The notes beneath the pieces are model-generated. The model did not search any database, had not been told where the DNA came from, and worked only from the letters and a program-made list of their open reading frames with translations. The translations under genes and the position numbers were made by a program. 64,000 nucleotides of DNA from assembly GCA_946894095.1 (NCBI GenBank), contig OX335660.1, forward strand, positions 12,033,001 to 12,097,000. The letters are read 5' to 3'. This document shows positions 44,131 through 57,284 of the stretch, piece by piece. Source of the stretch: Incurvaria masculella (Eukaryota > Arthropoda > Insecta > Lepidoptera > Incurvariidae). How positions within the stretch are numbered: position 1 is the first letter of the stretch; each line of letters opens with the position of its first letter.

Positions 44131-47100
44131 TACAATATCGTTTCTTACAGTCCAGAAATAAGCACTTCTAAATGGACTTATTTAATATGGGTCTGTTGAG
44201 GTTTTGAAGACGAAAAAATTCCTAACGGAGCGATTACATATTTTGGGGGAGCTGGTGAGAATCTTTAAAGACAACCAGTAGTTAGGCCCTTCAATGCGGC
44301 AGAATAGGTATAATTACAAAGAGGGCGGAGATGATAAACTGTCAACATACACATAATTGGGTAATTAATCACGCACGGGTAGAAATTTAATTGCATGCAA
44401 TTTGCTACTGCTCTTGTGGTCTGATTTATTGAGCCATAATATCCAAGACATGTGGAATGAGCTATCAGAAAAACTATTAGGTTACGATAATAGTGTTACA
44501 GAAATATAGTTAGAGAGGGAGCTGTGATATGAATGGTAACTTTGGTTAATAATTTCACGGCCGTTGCCGAATTTCATAACGATATACTTGCCCACACATT
44601 TTTTGTAGACCGCATTGAAATTTACATAAAAGATTTAAAACATCATGGTCGTCGGTATAATTTGGCGCCAGCAAACCATAAAATTCGACACGAAAGATAA
44701 TAAAATATCGCCTTGGACGTGACATTTTACAGACACGAATACTTGATACTAGAGACGCATAGATATAACCACACCGTCAAAAGTGTATTGACATGGCCCG
44801 ATGGAATCCAAAACGCGAACGTTTTCACGATGTCAACAGTGAAGCTCGAATCTAAAAAGAACCGGGGCGCCACATTACGCCAATTTATGCTGAGGAACGA
44901 ATCAAGAAAATCACCGCAAGGGGCTAGTGCCAAGAATACAACACTATCCACAACTGGTTTGAACCGGTCGGACCAAATCTATTCCATACTAACCATTTAA
45001 AATAGCTGGAATACATTCGTGCGAATAAAAACAGGCGGCGACCTACTGAGTCGCTATTGCCAGACGGACAGCTGATATATCGCGCGGGTGATTCGGTGAT
45101 ACCACTCAAAACAGAAACACGAGTTATCTAAATGGGCTGTGCCAATGTGGGTCGTTCTGAAAGTGTATTTACGCATCTTTCAATAAATAAATTTCCAACA
45201 TTATGTATTTTCAAATATTATATCAATAAATATATTTTCCCCTATTGCAGAAATCGATGTTTTTTTTAATATACTTATATTTTATACTTATACTTATATT
45301 TTTTTAATATATATTTTTTTTAATATTGGCAGATATTTACGGACATAGAATGAAGCTTTTCATGTGAAAAAATAATTGATTAAAATCTGACAACGTTTAG
45401 GGGTAGGGAAACGTTAGAGTCTGGAAGACGATTTCGCTTTTTTAATGGCAGTTGCCGTGCAAAATTGGCCAAAGGACAAAGAATTTTCTAAAAATTATTA
45501 AAAATATTAGATTTTCTGTGACTTCACGGCAGCCTTAACAAATGCAGATAATTTTAACCCTGCGCAATAATTGTAAAATCGAAATAATCAAAGAAATTCT
45601 CATGCATTTTTGCATGCAGAAATTGCAACCATGTTCATTGCTTTGAGAGTTGGTTAAGTGGTAGTGGGAGATAGTGGGACAACTAGAAGTACTAGACGAT
45701 ACGATACAGAGGCGCTTGGCAGGCTTCCAAATGCATCCCACCAATATCTTACACCACCTTGCGATAACCTCACTAAACCTATAAATACAACATGCTATAC
45801 AATTGGTTACATTAACATAACTTTCATTCATGATGTTGATTTCGTAATCATGATAATGACAATTCCAATTTGAACATTCATATACTGATTTATGAGTGAG
45901 ATACCAAGACAGACCTGAACGTACCTGATACGTTTACAAATCTAAATAACAAGAATACAGGTAGGGTTTTGTCAAAAAAGGTGCTCATAATTTTGGAGTC
46001 GATTTCTGAAATAGAACCACGATCGCTAAGAAGCTACCTCACTGTTCTGTCCAAAGACTTTAAACTACTAAGTAGTCTGCTCTTTCCTAGTCCGCGGCAT
46101 CCTAATTATGTTTTATATTTATATACTTGGAAACCATTAGAAATTGATGCAAAGTTTCTTGGCAAAAGTATTTATACTTAAGGCTGCGTATGAAGCTAGA
46201 CAAATTCCCGATTTCCCCCCCACCGCTCCGCTAGACGCCGAAACAGCAGTGGCGCCGTGAATCTTAGGACAAAACTGAAATGAGATATTGTTAGAGCGAC
46301 ACCTATACGCCGTCGCGGGAACTTCGTGAAAGTTGTATCGATCCCGCGGCAAGTCGTCAATGATCATACAACCAATCACAAGGCTCGAGATCACCCGCCA
46401 TATTATTCACATTGCTGCTAGAAAACAGCCACCATTTCGTGAGATCTCTACTTCATGAAAGGATTTACTATTTTCACATCGATCGTCAGTAGCTCGTTGG
46501 TGTAGCGCGTGAGACGTCTTATCTACAGTTATTGTTCGATGGGGGTGTCGGTTCGAATCCTGTAGGTTACAAAACTTTTTTTTTCTGTTTTTTTACTTTT
46601 TATTGTTAATGGTGTATAGTATATAATTATAGCGTGGGTTAGACTTAATTGATTTATACATATAAAAAAATATTACATAATAATAGGTTTTGGTAAAAGT
46701 TTTTACCTGAGAAACAATTTTAAAAAGTATAAACGTAAAATAAAACAAAACAATAAAAAGTAAAATAACACTTTTAAAAAGGATAAACGTGAGACGATTG
46801 AGAAATAATTTCCATACAACGAGCGCGCAAAAAATTACGCCACGCGACTTACAACATTATATCGCCGTTCATAGCGCCCCGTAGCGCAGTGATGAAAACG
46901 GAGAAAAATCTAATTTTTTGTCTCCCAAATTGATAGGTAAACTGATAATAATAAGAATTATTTTTCAATAAACCTGATAGTCGTTACGTCATTCTTCATT
47001 AGTAGTGAGAGCCGAAACAAAGGCAAAATTCCTCCCGCGGCACAAGTGAAGTAAATTTACTTTTTTGTACTAAGCAGGTACCTACGTCGCTTATTCCAAG
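44131..47100. other. no recognised gene; one tRNA-like sequence
   Basis: No aminotransferase N-terminal exon was found here. 46491-46572 has tRNA-like A- and B-box text (GGTTCGAATCC at 46550) but poor stem pairing. A moderately GC-rich patch at 46190-46400 is unassigned. Confidence 0.4.
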
Positions 47101-47124
47101 GAATGTGACAAGTAGTGTCGACAC

Positions 47125-47449
47125 TTTTTAGGGTTCCGTACCCAAAGGGTGAAAACGGAACCCTATTACTAAGCCTCTGCTCTCCGTCCGTCCGTCCGTC
47201 CGTCCGTCCGTCCATCCGTCCGTCCGTCCGTCCGTCCGTCTGTCACAGGGCTCTATCTCATGAACCGTAATAGGTAGGCAGCTGAAATTTTCACAGAGTG
47301 TGTATTTATTTTGCCGCTATAACAACAAATAGGTAAATTAAATAAATATATAAAAGTTAAAGGGGTTAATACAAAAGAAACGTGATTTTTGGTGTTGATG
47401 GTACGGAACCCTTCGTGTGCGAGTCCGACTCGCACTTGGCCCGTTTTTT
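47125..47449 (-). repeat. GGTTCCGTACC interspersed repeat with expanded (CCGT)n
   Basis: Complete inverted copy, TTTTTAGGGTTCCGTACCCA to GACTCGCACTTGGCCCG, with about fourteen CCGT units at 47180-47242. Left flank of the satellite. Confidence 0.85.
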
Positions 47450-47840
47450 TAGTTCAATTTGCTCTTCTGTGGTCGCCTGGAACGCAGTATCCTCTATTTA
47501 GCTGCTATTTGCCGCGGCAGCGAGTGCCGCGTCTTTTGTCGTTTGAACATCTTTTGTTCGACGTTGGCGACGTTGTCGTCGTTGTTCGTCGTTGTTGATG
47601 TCGAAAACGGAACCCTATGCGCGCTCGTCGATTGTATCTCGTTCACTCGCGTCAGTCGCCCGGTCGCGCCGCGCCGAAGTGTCTTATAATATTTGGACGC
47701 TCGTCCGCTCCGCTGTAGCGCCACAGAGCAGCGCTGTGCAACAATCTAATAATGTAGATTTGTATTCGAATGAATCGAATAACGGGAACAATCGAATAAT
47801 TCGATTGTTTTTATTCGCAATCGCCTATCGCTAGTCTATG

Positions 47841-50800
47841 ACCAGTGTTTCCAATGATATAACGAAAATAAATTTTGACATGACAGACAGGTAGATCAGG
47901 TCGGGGCGTTTATATTGAGTGGTCGCTTGATGGGCCTACGATCAGTGTTTCCCATGATATAACGAAAACAAATTTTGACATGACAGACAGGTAGATCAGA
48001 TCGGGGCGTTTATATTGAGTGGTCGCTTGATGGGTCTACGATCAGTGTTTCCCATGATATAACGAAAACCAATTTTGACATGACAGACAGGTAGATCAGG
48101 TCGGGGCGTTTATTTTGAGTGGTCGCATGATGGGTCTAAGACCAGTGTTTCTCATGATATAAAAAAAACAATTTTGACATGACAGACAGGTAGATTAGGT
48201 CGGGGCGTTTATTTTAAGTGGTCGCATGATGGGTCTACGACCAGTGTTTCCCATGATATAACGAAAACAAATTTTGACATGACAGACAGGTAGATCAGAT
48301 CGGGGCGTTTATATTGAGTGGTCGCTTGATGGGTTTACGATCAGTGTTTCCCATGATATAACGAAAACAAATTTTGACATGACAAACAGGTAGATCTGGT
48401 CGGGGCGTTTATTTTGAGTGGTCGAATGATGGGTCTAAGACCAGTGTTTCCCATGATATAACAAAAAACAATTTTGACATGACAAACAGGTAGATTAGGT
48501 CGGGGCGTTTATTTTGAGTGGTCGCATGATGGGTCTACGACCAGTGTTTCCCATGATATAACGAAAACAAATTTTGACATGACAGACAGGTAGATCAGAT
48601 CGGGGCGTTTATATTGAGTGGTAGCTTGATGGGTCTACGACCAGTGTTTTTCATGATATAACGAAAACAAATTTTGACATGACAAACAGGTAGATCTGGT
48701 CGGGGCGTTTATTTTGAGTGGTCGCATGATGGGTCTAAGACCAGTGTTTCCCATGATATAACAAAAAACAATTTTGACATGACAGACAGGTAGATTAGGT
48801 CGAGGCGTTTATATTGAGTCGTCGCTTGATGGGTCTACGACCAGTGTTTTTCATGATATAACGAAAACAAATTTTGACATGACAGACGGGTAGATCAGGT
48901 CGGGACGTTTAATTTGAGTGGTCGCATCATGGGTCTACAACCAGTGTTTCCCATGATATAACGAAAACAAATTTTGACATGACAGACAGGTAGATCAGGT
49001 CGGGGCGTTTATTTTGAGTGGTCGCATGATGGGTCTAAGACCAGTGTTTCCCATGATATAACGAAAACAAATTTTGACATGACAGACGGGTAGATCAGGT
49101 CGGGACGTTTACTTTGAGTGGTCGCATCATGGGTCTACGACCAGTGTTTCCCAAGATATAACGAAAACTAATTTTGACATCACAGACAGGTAGATCAGGT
49201 CGGGGCGTTTATTTTGAGTGGTCGCATGATGGGTCTACTACCAGTATTTCCCATGATATAACGAAAAAAAATTTTGACATGACAGGAAGTTAGATCAGGT
49301 CGGGGCGTTTATTTTGAGTGGTCGCATGATGGGTCTGCGACCAGTGTTTCCCATTATATATCGAAAACAAATTTAGACATGACAGACAGGTAGATCAGGT
49401 CGGGGCGTTTATTTTGAGTGGTCGCATGATGGGTCTGCGACCAGTGTTTCCCATTATATATCGAAAACAAATTTAGACATGACAGACAGGTAGATCAGGT
49501 CGGGGCGTTTATTTTGAGTGGTCGCATGATGGGTCTACGACCAGTGTTTCCCAAGATATAACGAAAACAAATTTAGACATGACAGACAGGTAGATCAGGT
49601 CGGGACGTTTACTTTGAGTGGTCGCATCATGGGTCTACGACCAGTGTTTCCCAAGATATAACGAAAACTAATTTTGACATGACAGGAAGTTCGATCAGGT
49701 CGGGGCGTTTATTTTGAGTGGTCGCATGATGGGTCTGCGACCAGTGTTTCCCATGATATAACGAAACTAATTTTGACATGACAGACAGGTAGATCAGGTC
49801 GGGGCGTTTATTTTGAGTGGTCGCATGATGGGTCTACGACCAGTGTTTCCCAAGATATAACGAAAACAAATTTAGACATGACAGACACGTAGATCAGGTC
49901 GGGACGTTTACTTTGAGTGGTCGCATCATGGGTCTACGACCAGTGTTTCCCAAGATATAACGAAAACTAATTTTGACATGACAGGAAGTTCGATCAGGTC
50001 GGGGCGTTTATTTTGAGTGGTCGCATGATGGGTCTACGACCAGTGTTTCCCATGATATAACGAAAACTAATTTTGACATGACAGACAGGTAGACCAGGTC
50101 GGGGCGTTTATTTTGAGTGGTCGCATGATGGGTCTACGACCAGTGTTTCCCATGATATAACGAAAACAAATTTTGACATGACAGGAAGTAGATCAGGTCG
50201 GGGTGGTTATTTTGAGTGGTCGCATGATGGGTCTACGACCAGTGTTTCCCAAGATATAACGAAAACAAATTTAGACATGACAGGAACGCAAATCAGGTCG
50301 AGGCGTTTACTAAGAGTGGTCGCATGATGGGTCTAGGACCATTGTTTCCCATGATATAAAGAAAACAAATTTTGACATGACAGGAAGGTAGATCAGGTCG
50401 GGGCGTTTATTTTGAGTGGTCGCATGATGGGTCTACGACCAGTGTTTTTCATGATATAACGAAAACAAATTTTGACATGACAGACAGGTAGATCAGGTCC
50501 GGGCGTTTATTTTGAGTGGTCGCATGATGGGTCTACGACTAGTGTTTCCCATGATATAACGAAAACAAATTTTGACATGACAGACAGGTAGATCAGGTCC
50601 GGGCGTTTATTTTGAGTGGTCGCATGATAGGTCTACGACCAGTGTTTCCCATTATATGTCGAAAACAAATTTTGACATGACAGACAGGTAGATCAGGTCG
50701 GGGCGTTTATTTTGAGTGGTCGCATGATGGGTCTACTACCAGTGTTTCCCAAGATATAACGAAAACTAATTTTGACATGACAGACAGGTAGATCAGGTCG

Positions 50801-51290
50801 GGGCGTTTATTTTGAGTGGTCGCTGGGTCTACTACCAGTGTTTCCCAAGCTATAACGAAAACAAATTTTGACATGACAGACAGGTAGATCAGGTCCGGGC
50901 GTTTATTTTGAGTGGTCGCATGATGGGTCTACGACCAGTGTTTCCCATTATATGTCGAAAACAAATTTTGACATGACAGGAAGTTAGACCAGGTCGGGGC
51001 GTTTATTTTGAGTGGTAGCATGATGGTCTACGACCAGTGTTTCCCAAGCTATAACGAAAACAAATTTTGACATGACAGGAAGTTAGATCAGGTCGGGGCG
51101 TTTATTTTGAGTGGTCGCATGATGGGTCTACGACCAGTGTTTTCCATGATATAACGAAAACAAATTTTGACATGACAGGGAAGGTAAATCAGGTCGGAGC
51201 GTTTATTTTGAGTGGTCGCATGATGGGTCTACGACAAATGTTTCCCCAGATATAGCGAAAACATATTTGGTCATGACATGACATGTACAA
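47841..51290. repeat. satellite array, about 34 copies of a 100-bp monomer
   Basis: A monomer containing CCAGTGTTTCCCATGATATA, AATTTTGACATGACAGACAG and CGGGGCGTTTATTTTGAGTG repeats every 100 bp with occasional 1-6-bp indels. Monomer variants recur every third unit: at 47941-48840 the ATCAGAT, ATC(T/A)GGT and ATTAGGT types alternate, and the 49551-50150 block repeats a different trio. It is non-coding, with stops in all frames. Not CRISPR: no unique spacers. Confidence 0.97.
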
Positions 51291-51400
51291 CACGTGAAAT
51301 TGAACTGAACCGTTCCTCCGAGATTAATATTGGAGTTTCTTTTCGTCATAGAATTTATGTTATTTTATTATATTTTTAATTTTTATTATTATTTTATTTT

Positions 51401-51554
51401 AGCTATTTGTTGTTATAGCGGTAAAATAAATACACACTCCGTGAACATTTCAGCTGCCTACCTAAGGCCCTGTGACAGACGGACGGACGGACGGAAAGCG
51501 GAGGCTTAGTAATAGGGTTTCGTTTTCACCCTTTGGGTACGGTACCCTAAAAAC
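51401..51554 (+). repeat. GGTTCCGTACC interspersed repeat, right half
   Basis: TTTGTTGTTATAGCGGTAAA through AGACGGACGGACGGACGG to GGTACCCTAAAAACG. Opposite orientation to the 47125 copy, so the satellite sits between inverted repeats of about 150-200 bp. Confidence 0.85.
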
Positions 51555-53140
51555 GAACCAACAAAACAAAACATATTATTTATGTCATTTATTCTTTTCA
51601 CGGAGTTTTCCTTCTGTTCATGTTATTAATTATTCTGTGCCGCCGACAAAAACTACAAAAATCCGCCCGCCGAGCTATCTGCCAAGGTCATGTGACTTGT
51701 CCTGTTGCGACCCGTCCGCAACGGACGTACTGCAGACGCACGTTCCACGGGGAGGCGGATATTTGCGGCCGCCCCAATACTCGTAGTGCCCGCTAGGCTT
51801 GAGAAGGAGAATTTAGCATAATTACGTAACGACAGTCGTGGCACAATGGTTTTAGTGTCGTATTTTTGCTGCGAAGTTGAGAACCACACATATCGAAGTT
51901 CGGTTCCTGGAAACATCACTTTTTTTATATTATAACAAATATTTTATTTATTTATGATATTTTTATTTATTTATATCTTGCTAACCGAACGTTACTAACC
52001 AGTGTCAATTATTTCGGCTTTAGACCTCAATAACATTTGATTGAGAATTATACAGCGCCATCTATGAAGTTCAGCTGATGCTCGTAGGAATTTGGTTCGG
52101 AACTTTGTTACTGTCGCGATCCCGAAAGCGATCTCCGCGTGCGGAGAGTCGTGCGGAGAGGCGTGCGCCCGCTTCGAAACATCGCAGCGGACTGAGGCTA
52201 CCGAAATGGCGATAGATAGCCGCCAAGAGAACGAAAGGGAAAGGGATACTTTACGGTGCTCAGAAATTTTGTCGTAAGTCCAAAATTCATTTTTTTGATG
52301 CTTTGAATGAAAAATTGTGTCCAAATGCAACAATAATCATTCAAAAATTTGAAAATCATGATGCAAATATAATGTGAGATTACTAGCACTGTAATTAATA
52401 CCAATTCTGAGAAATAAACCATAATGTGAAAAAATCGACCTATTTTCGCGATTTTTTTCTATCGGGCCAATGTTATGCTATTGGAACAATAATCATTCAG
52501 ATTAAGCGGATATAAGTGAAGTTTCATATAACGCAATTTTAGCATGATTAGTTCAATATTCTCTGAGAAATTAAGACAAAGCTAAGTGCGATTTAGCGTC
52601 ATACGGAGCCTTAAGATACTAAATCAAACCTAATAAGTGATGGGCACCTTTTTTATGACCTTATATTTTAAGCCACGTTAAAAGTCGATAAAGATTAGTG
52701 GCCATTATAACAACGTCTCCAGAATCAAAGCCATACCAAGGTCTGTTCGAGGCCAGCTAACGAATTCTGCACATTTAGTTAGCGCTGAACAGGAGCTCCC
52801 GGAATAGCCTGTAGCCAGTTAAATTCGTTAGCGATGTAGTAAACAGCCATAAAATCTTCCGACAGCAACATAGAGCTTGGAACAAGAGGCGCCAATATAT
52901 TTGCTCACTCGTGTAACATGGGATAGATAATAACTATATTTTACTATGAGATGGCTCATAGATGTTGCTATGTAAATCATATTATACAAAACGTGAGAAA
53001 ACAGGAAGAACACACCTACGTAACAGATAATAGCAATACCAAAAACTAAAAAAAAAACAACTCTGTGGAGCTTGCATCCCTTATTTACCCTGTATCTCCA
53101 TATCTCCGCAGCATACGGCGTGAATGGTATATTTTTGTGA
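51555..53140. other. no confident gene
   Basis: Includes a GC-rich patch at 51650-51790, a second tRNA-like B box (GTTCGGTTCC at 51898) and a plus-strand open frame at 52092-52277 followed by GTAAGT. None could be tied to a protein family or a partner exon. Confidence 0.4.
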
Positions 53141-53144
53141 ATTA

Positions 53145-53345
53145 ATATTAATTTAATGTATTGACATAAACGGGTACCAATAACCCGTATTTCTGTAAGC
53201 AGTGGCAAACAATCAGCGAAGTTTCTTGCCAGTTCTTCTTCGCCGTGAATGCTGAACTGGCTAATGATAAAATATGACAAATCCGAGTGCAGTGTGCTGC
53301 CTGTGGATGATGAATAAACAATAAACAACAATAAACAATAAGCAT
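53145..53345 (+). mobile_element. LINE 3' UTR-type repeat
   Basis: ATAAACGGGTACCAATAACC, CGTGAATGCTGAACTGGCTA, and TGAATAAACAATAAACAACA. Same family as 35258-35470, opposite strand. Confidence 0.6.
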
Positions 53346-53930
53346 TTTGTAAGACAATTTGTTATTTTTATTTGAGAGCCCACTGTTTCTCAAATTAGTT
53401 ACTTTAACGCAAAGAATTGGCCAGGGTATGGCCCTGCCTATGGGCGAGTGTCTTTCTTCTTGCGTTCAACTTGGGTACCATACCTTTAAACATAGAAATA
53501 ACATGCTGGAGAGCACTACAATAGTTCCCAAACATGGAGCGTCGCTTAGTGTAGTTTCGCGTGGTGCGGTTTTACACATTTGGCTGTTTTGAGCACCCTT
53601 GGTCCCTCGGCCTAGCCACTCATACTAGTTTTTCATTAAAAAGACCAAGTAGAAAAATCTTAAAACACAATACGGCAGGAATCGATAAGAGCTTTGCCTA
53701 AACAAAGTAGATAGATCTACCACAGTTTTTTGACGTATAAGCGAATTTGACATTCGGTCGCGCAGTGAGATACCGAGCATGAATCTTTCCATGGGCTACT
53801 TTCAGCTTGTGTTCAGTTCCAACTGTAAACGTCCATGTCTCGCAAGCGTAGGTCAAAACAGGCAGCACGCATTGGTCAAACAGTCTACTGTTGAGAGACT
53901 GGGTCATCTTAGAATGGAAGACATCTTGAA

Positions 53931-54290
53931 GGATGTTCCGACCCATACAATGTTTTTTTTACACAGAACGCAAAAAGTATTGCACTTTAAGGAACGAATT
54001 GGTCAAAAATATTAAATATAGCCATAGTAGTTGCCGCGAAAACATATTCACAATTTCAGGTTTAATGGTTTCGTTGTAATTGCCGATTAGACGTTTTACA
54101 CCGTTAGATGGCGCTGTTAAATAGAAATCGTATTTTAATAAATTGTAACAAAATCAATAATCCTGAAATTGTGAAATGTTTTCGCTGCAAGTTATATGAC
54201 TATATTAAACTTTTATTATTAATTTGTGGCTTAAAGTGCAATACTTTTTGCGTTATGTGTGCAAACAACTTTATATGGGTCGGAACAGCC
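53931..54290. mobile_element. TTAA-type palindromic MITE, copy 2
   Basis: About 360 bp, matching 18937-19297 in inverted order: GGATGTTCCGACCCATACAA at the left, TATATGGGTCGGAACAGCC at the right. Left flank TGAA (53927-53930) looks like a mutated TTAA; right flank TTAA is 54291-54294. Confidence 0.85.
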
Positions 54291-54294
54291 TTAA

Positions 54295-54836
54295 GGTGGC
54301 CCATCCCGCTCATCTCCCCATACAAAAGGGGAAAGAAGATCACGCCCATATTTCTTGTCAGAAATCCAAAATTTTGCTCAAAATAGCTTTATTTGATCGA
54401 ACTAGATGTCTGATGACCATTGGCATTGTTAAAATGTGTTTGGTGTCTAAGTTATAAGGTCCGAAAGTTCGATTTTTTCGCGCGTTTTATACAATAACTT
54501 TGGAGGTGGATTACGCAATGATAAAGTAAGAACATCTTAAAAAGATTAGTCATCAGACATAGCTCATTTAATCAAGGTTTATAATCGATTAGGTTTTTGT
54601 TAGATTTTTGACTACAGCGGTCGTGGTTTACTTTTAGCTATAACTAGTTTTGAAATTAAAATTTTCGTGAATATTACCAAATCATACACTATGCACATTG
54701 TCTTTTTTGTGGACATGTTGCATCTTCCTCATCACGGAGCCTGTCTTATTCTTTGAAACAGAGAAGGTCCCAGAGCGCAACAGCACGGTTTTGTACCGTG
54801 CCCGCGAATGAGTTAGGCCCGTCGGGTTGGGCCACC
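54295..54836. mobile_element. TTAA-flanked element (GGTGGCCC family), long copy
   Basis: 542 bp between TTAA 54291-54294 and TTAA 54837-54840. Ends GGTGGCCCATCCCG and, inverted, GGTGGCCCAACCCGACGGGC. No transposase, so non-autonomous. Shares its left TTAA with the MITE before it. Confidence 0.82.
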
Positions 54837-55554
54837 TTAAGTGTTTAAAGGCGTCCTACGCCAGCTAAATGGATCTCGTCCGAGTTTAATCACTTGACCC
54901 AAGTAGCCATATTCCTGGACTTGCTCTATTACAGTTCCGAGGACCGTGATCGGATTTGATGGTTGGTCCGTGGTTCCCATCAGCTTGGTTTTGTCCTAAT
55001 TCATCTTGAGTCCTACTTTTTTCGATTCCTATGATAGGTCACATAGCATCACGTTTAAGTCTTCAGGTGATTCTGCCATTAGGAAAATATCTTCCGCAAA
55101 CCTCAGGTGTATTATACCTCAGGTTTATATATATTTATAGGTATATTTTGACCAATAACTTACGTATCCCTGCGATATACTGATATACTGAATACCTAGA
55201 TGCAGATACGTTAGAAAAGTCGTTTATCAACTGAAATTACTAACACTTGGTCTCCAATATCCTCTATCTCGAGACCTACGTCGCATTCATATTAGGAAAC
55301 TTCCCTGCTTGGCAGAGATGCCGCACCGAAATAGGGAACTTGACATGTTTATCTGTGTCCACAATGCCGTTGTTTGGCACGAGACGCGTGGGGGTAGACC
55401 GATAGACGCCCTGAATGACGCAGTCATCTGCATGAGCCATTTCACCTAAGGTGTAACACGTATACGTAGGCCACTATACACATTATGAGACAATGGTTAA
55501 TATGTTTAAATTGATATATCTTGAAAAATACTCTCCAGCTCTGAACAGCTAAAA

Positions 55555-56075
55555 TTAACTTTGGGCGAATCTGCCCCTTCTCGGGCAACGAGTTTTAGAT
55601 GGTTCAATGAATTTAAAAGGGGCAGAACTGGCCTTGAAGATAACGACAGAAATGGACCAACGGCAGCAAATGTGTGGCATAGTGCACATACCATCTTAAA
55701 TGAATCTCTTGGCGTGAGGAAACATTGTTGTAGAAAATCTAGTGCTCTCCGAATCGGAAAAACAAGCCCGTTTGGATTGGTGCAGAGAAATGTGACTATG
55801 TTTAGAAAATGGTCGTCGAGGCGTTTTTCTGAAATAATGACTGGTGACGAAACAGGGATACATCATACATACAAGAATATTTTATCGGTATGAGTGATTC
55901 GAGGTGGCCAGTAACTAACAAAATTACAAAGACCCCGGAACAATTTCAAACAATGGTGGCCTTTTTTTACCGATTGAAAAATCTTGCGAAATTGATCCCA
56001 AAAATTGTAGATCAGTTAACGCAGAATGGTACACAATAGTCGCATTGACAAACGTTTTCTCAAGTGTTTGTGTCT
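55555..56075 (+). pseudogene. degraded mariner transposase relic
   Basis: Frames give GESAPSRATSFRWFNEFKRG then RTGLEDNDRNGPTAANV (the helix-turn-helix region), EIMTGDETGIHH (first catalytic Asp), then after frameshifts TMVAFFYR and RSVNAEWYT. This is a different mariner lineage (GESAPS...RTSLEDE type) from the intact element at 452. Inverted repeats not found. Confidence 0.85.
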
Positions 56076-57284
56076 AGAGCGATCATGCGACCACCGCGTG
56101 TTGCCATAGATTGGCTCTGAGATATAAGTAACGAAATAGATTTCCTGATTGAAATTTCACCCTTTCGAAGCATGTGAAGAGCTTCCGTCTTTAAAGCCCG
56201 CGAGATAAAGTAGGTAACGTCTACATGTATATTATTGCAATTTGCATAAGCATTGAGCTGCATTTCGCCCTTTGTATGAAACGCCAAATACCTAAAGACT
56301 TCACATATCAGACCTTGCAAAGGGTCCGTTCCTATGTGTAAAGCTAGGTTGGGTTAGCTTATATTTCGAAGCAATCTAAGGGCCGAATTGACAGTATGGA
56401 AAGGAGCTGAGTCAACTCCACGCGGTTAAATAAAAGTGACGCCTGAATTCGGGGCTAAATACCCAGACAGGCGTTGTGTTTATACGCTACCTAAATTTAA
56501 TGTTAATCTTATAAAGACGGAATATCCTAATCAAAAGGAAAAAAAATAGAGCTGGATACAGAGGTACAAATTTATTGTGCGTTACATACACACTCGACTG
56601 ACGTTCGAAGAAGATAGGAAACATCTTTTATTGCCCTCTGCACATTCGCACAGCGGAGGCGGCGAGTGCCAACTATGATAGCTGGCGGCGGTCCAGACTC
56701 ATGGAAAGTGGACTAATTGTGGCGGCGGCATTACGCCGAGACGTGCTGAAAGCGTGAAAGAAAACGCGAATGGGTAAGAAGATAAGTTCGCACAGAAAAG
56801 CAGAAGAAAACTTTACAGACAAAGGTACGAGTTCATAACTGCAACGGATGCCCGTGGATGAAAAGTTTAAGAAATTATTTCGTTATCCATTGGACAAGGT
56901 ACATTAAACAAATTATCGATATTAGATTTCGATTATGATCTCGATAGTATATTTTACAATGCAAGGTTTCGAAACCCTATCAAAATATTTCGAGCATGTT
57001 ATCACCGAATTGATAGGGTAACAACCGACTAAGTCCGACAAAAAACAGTCGGTTTTTACCGGACTTGTCTCATATGTAACCTCACTGCGTAGCCCTCAAG
57101 CATCGACATACCAAAGCTTATATCGATGCCCTCAGGTGATTTAGCTTGACGGTAAGTAAGTAGCTTGTAATTGATAGGAAGAATCAAGCTGTATGTAAAT
57201 ACGAACCGCGTCAAAATCGGGTAAGTGCTTTTAAAATTATAAGAAGACGGATAGAATATCGACAGACGTAAGATAATTAAGGTC
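56076..57284. other. no recognised gene
   Basis: A GC-rich patch at 56640-56760 has no open frame with recognisable protein. A CCGACTAAGTCCGAC/GTCGGTTTTTACC patch at 57028-57060 looks like fold-back debris. Confidence 0.4.

Larger units (their letters stand above)
53705..55106 (-). mobile_element. RTE-like LINE fragment interrupted by two TTAA elements
   Basis: Minus strand, 55106-54843: HLRFADDIFLMAESPEDLNV, VGLKMN*DKTKLM and EYGYLGQVIKLGRD, the FADD-box reverse-transcriptase core. 53926-53705: LFDQCVLPVLTYACETWTFT, the downstream part. Between them lie the elements at 53931-54290 and 54295-54836. Two in-frame stops make it dead. Confidence 0.82.

Noticed and set aside
44713..45000. 95-aa plus-strand frame as a gene
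   Set aside because: No domain, no splice context, and composition like random AT-rich DNA.
47841..51290. CRISPR-like regular repeat array
   Set aside because: The whole 100-bp unit is repeated with no unique spacers, and the DNA is eukaryotic. It is a satellite.
52092..52277. Plus-strand frame ending in GTAAGT as a first exon
   Set aside because: No partner exon or recognisable protein, and the surroundings look repeat-derived.
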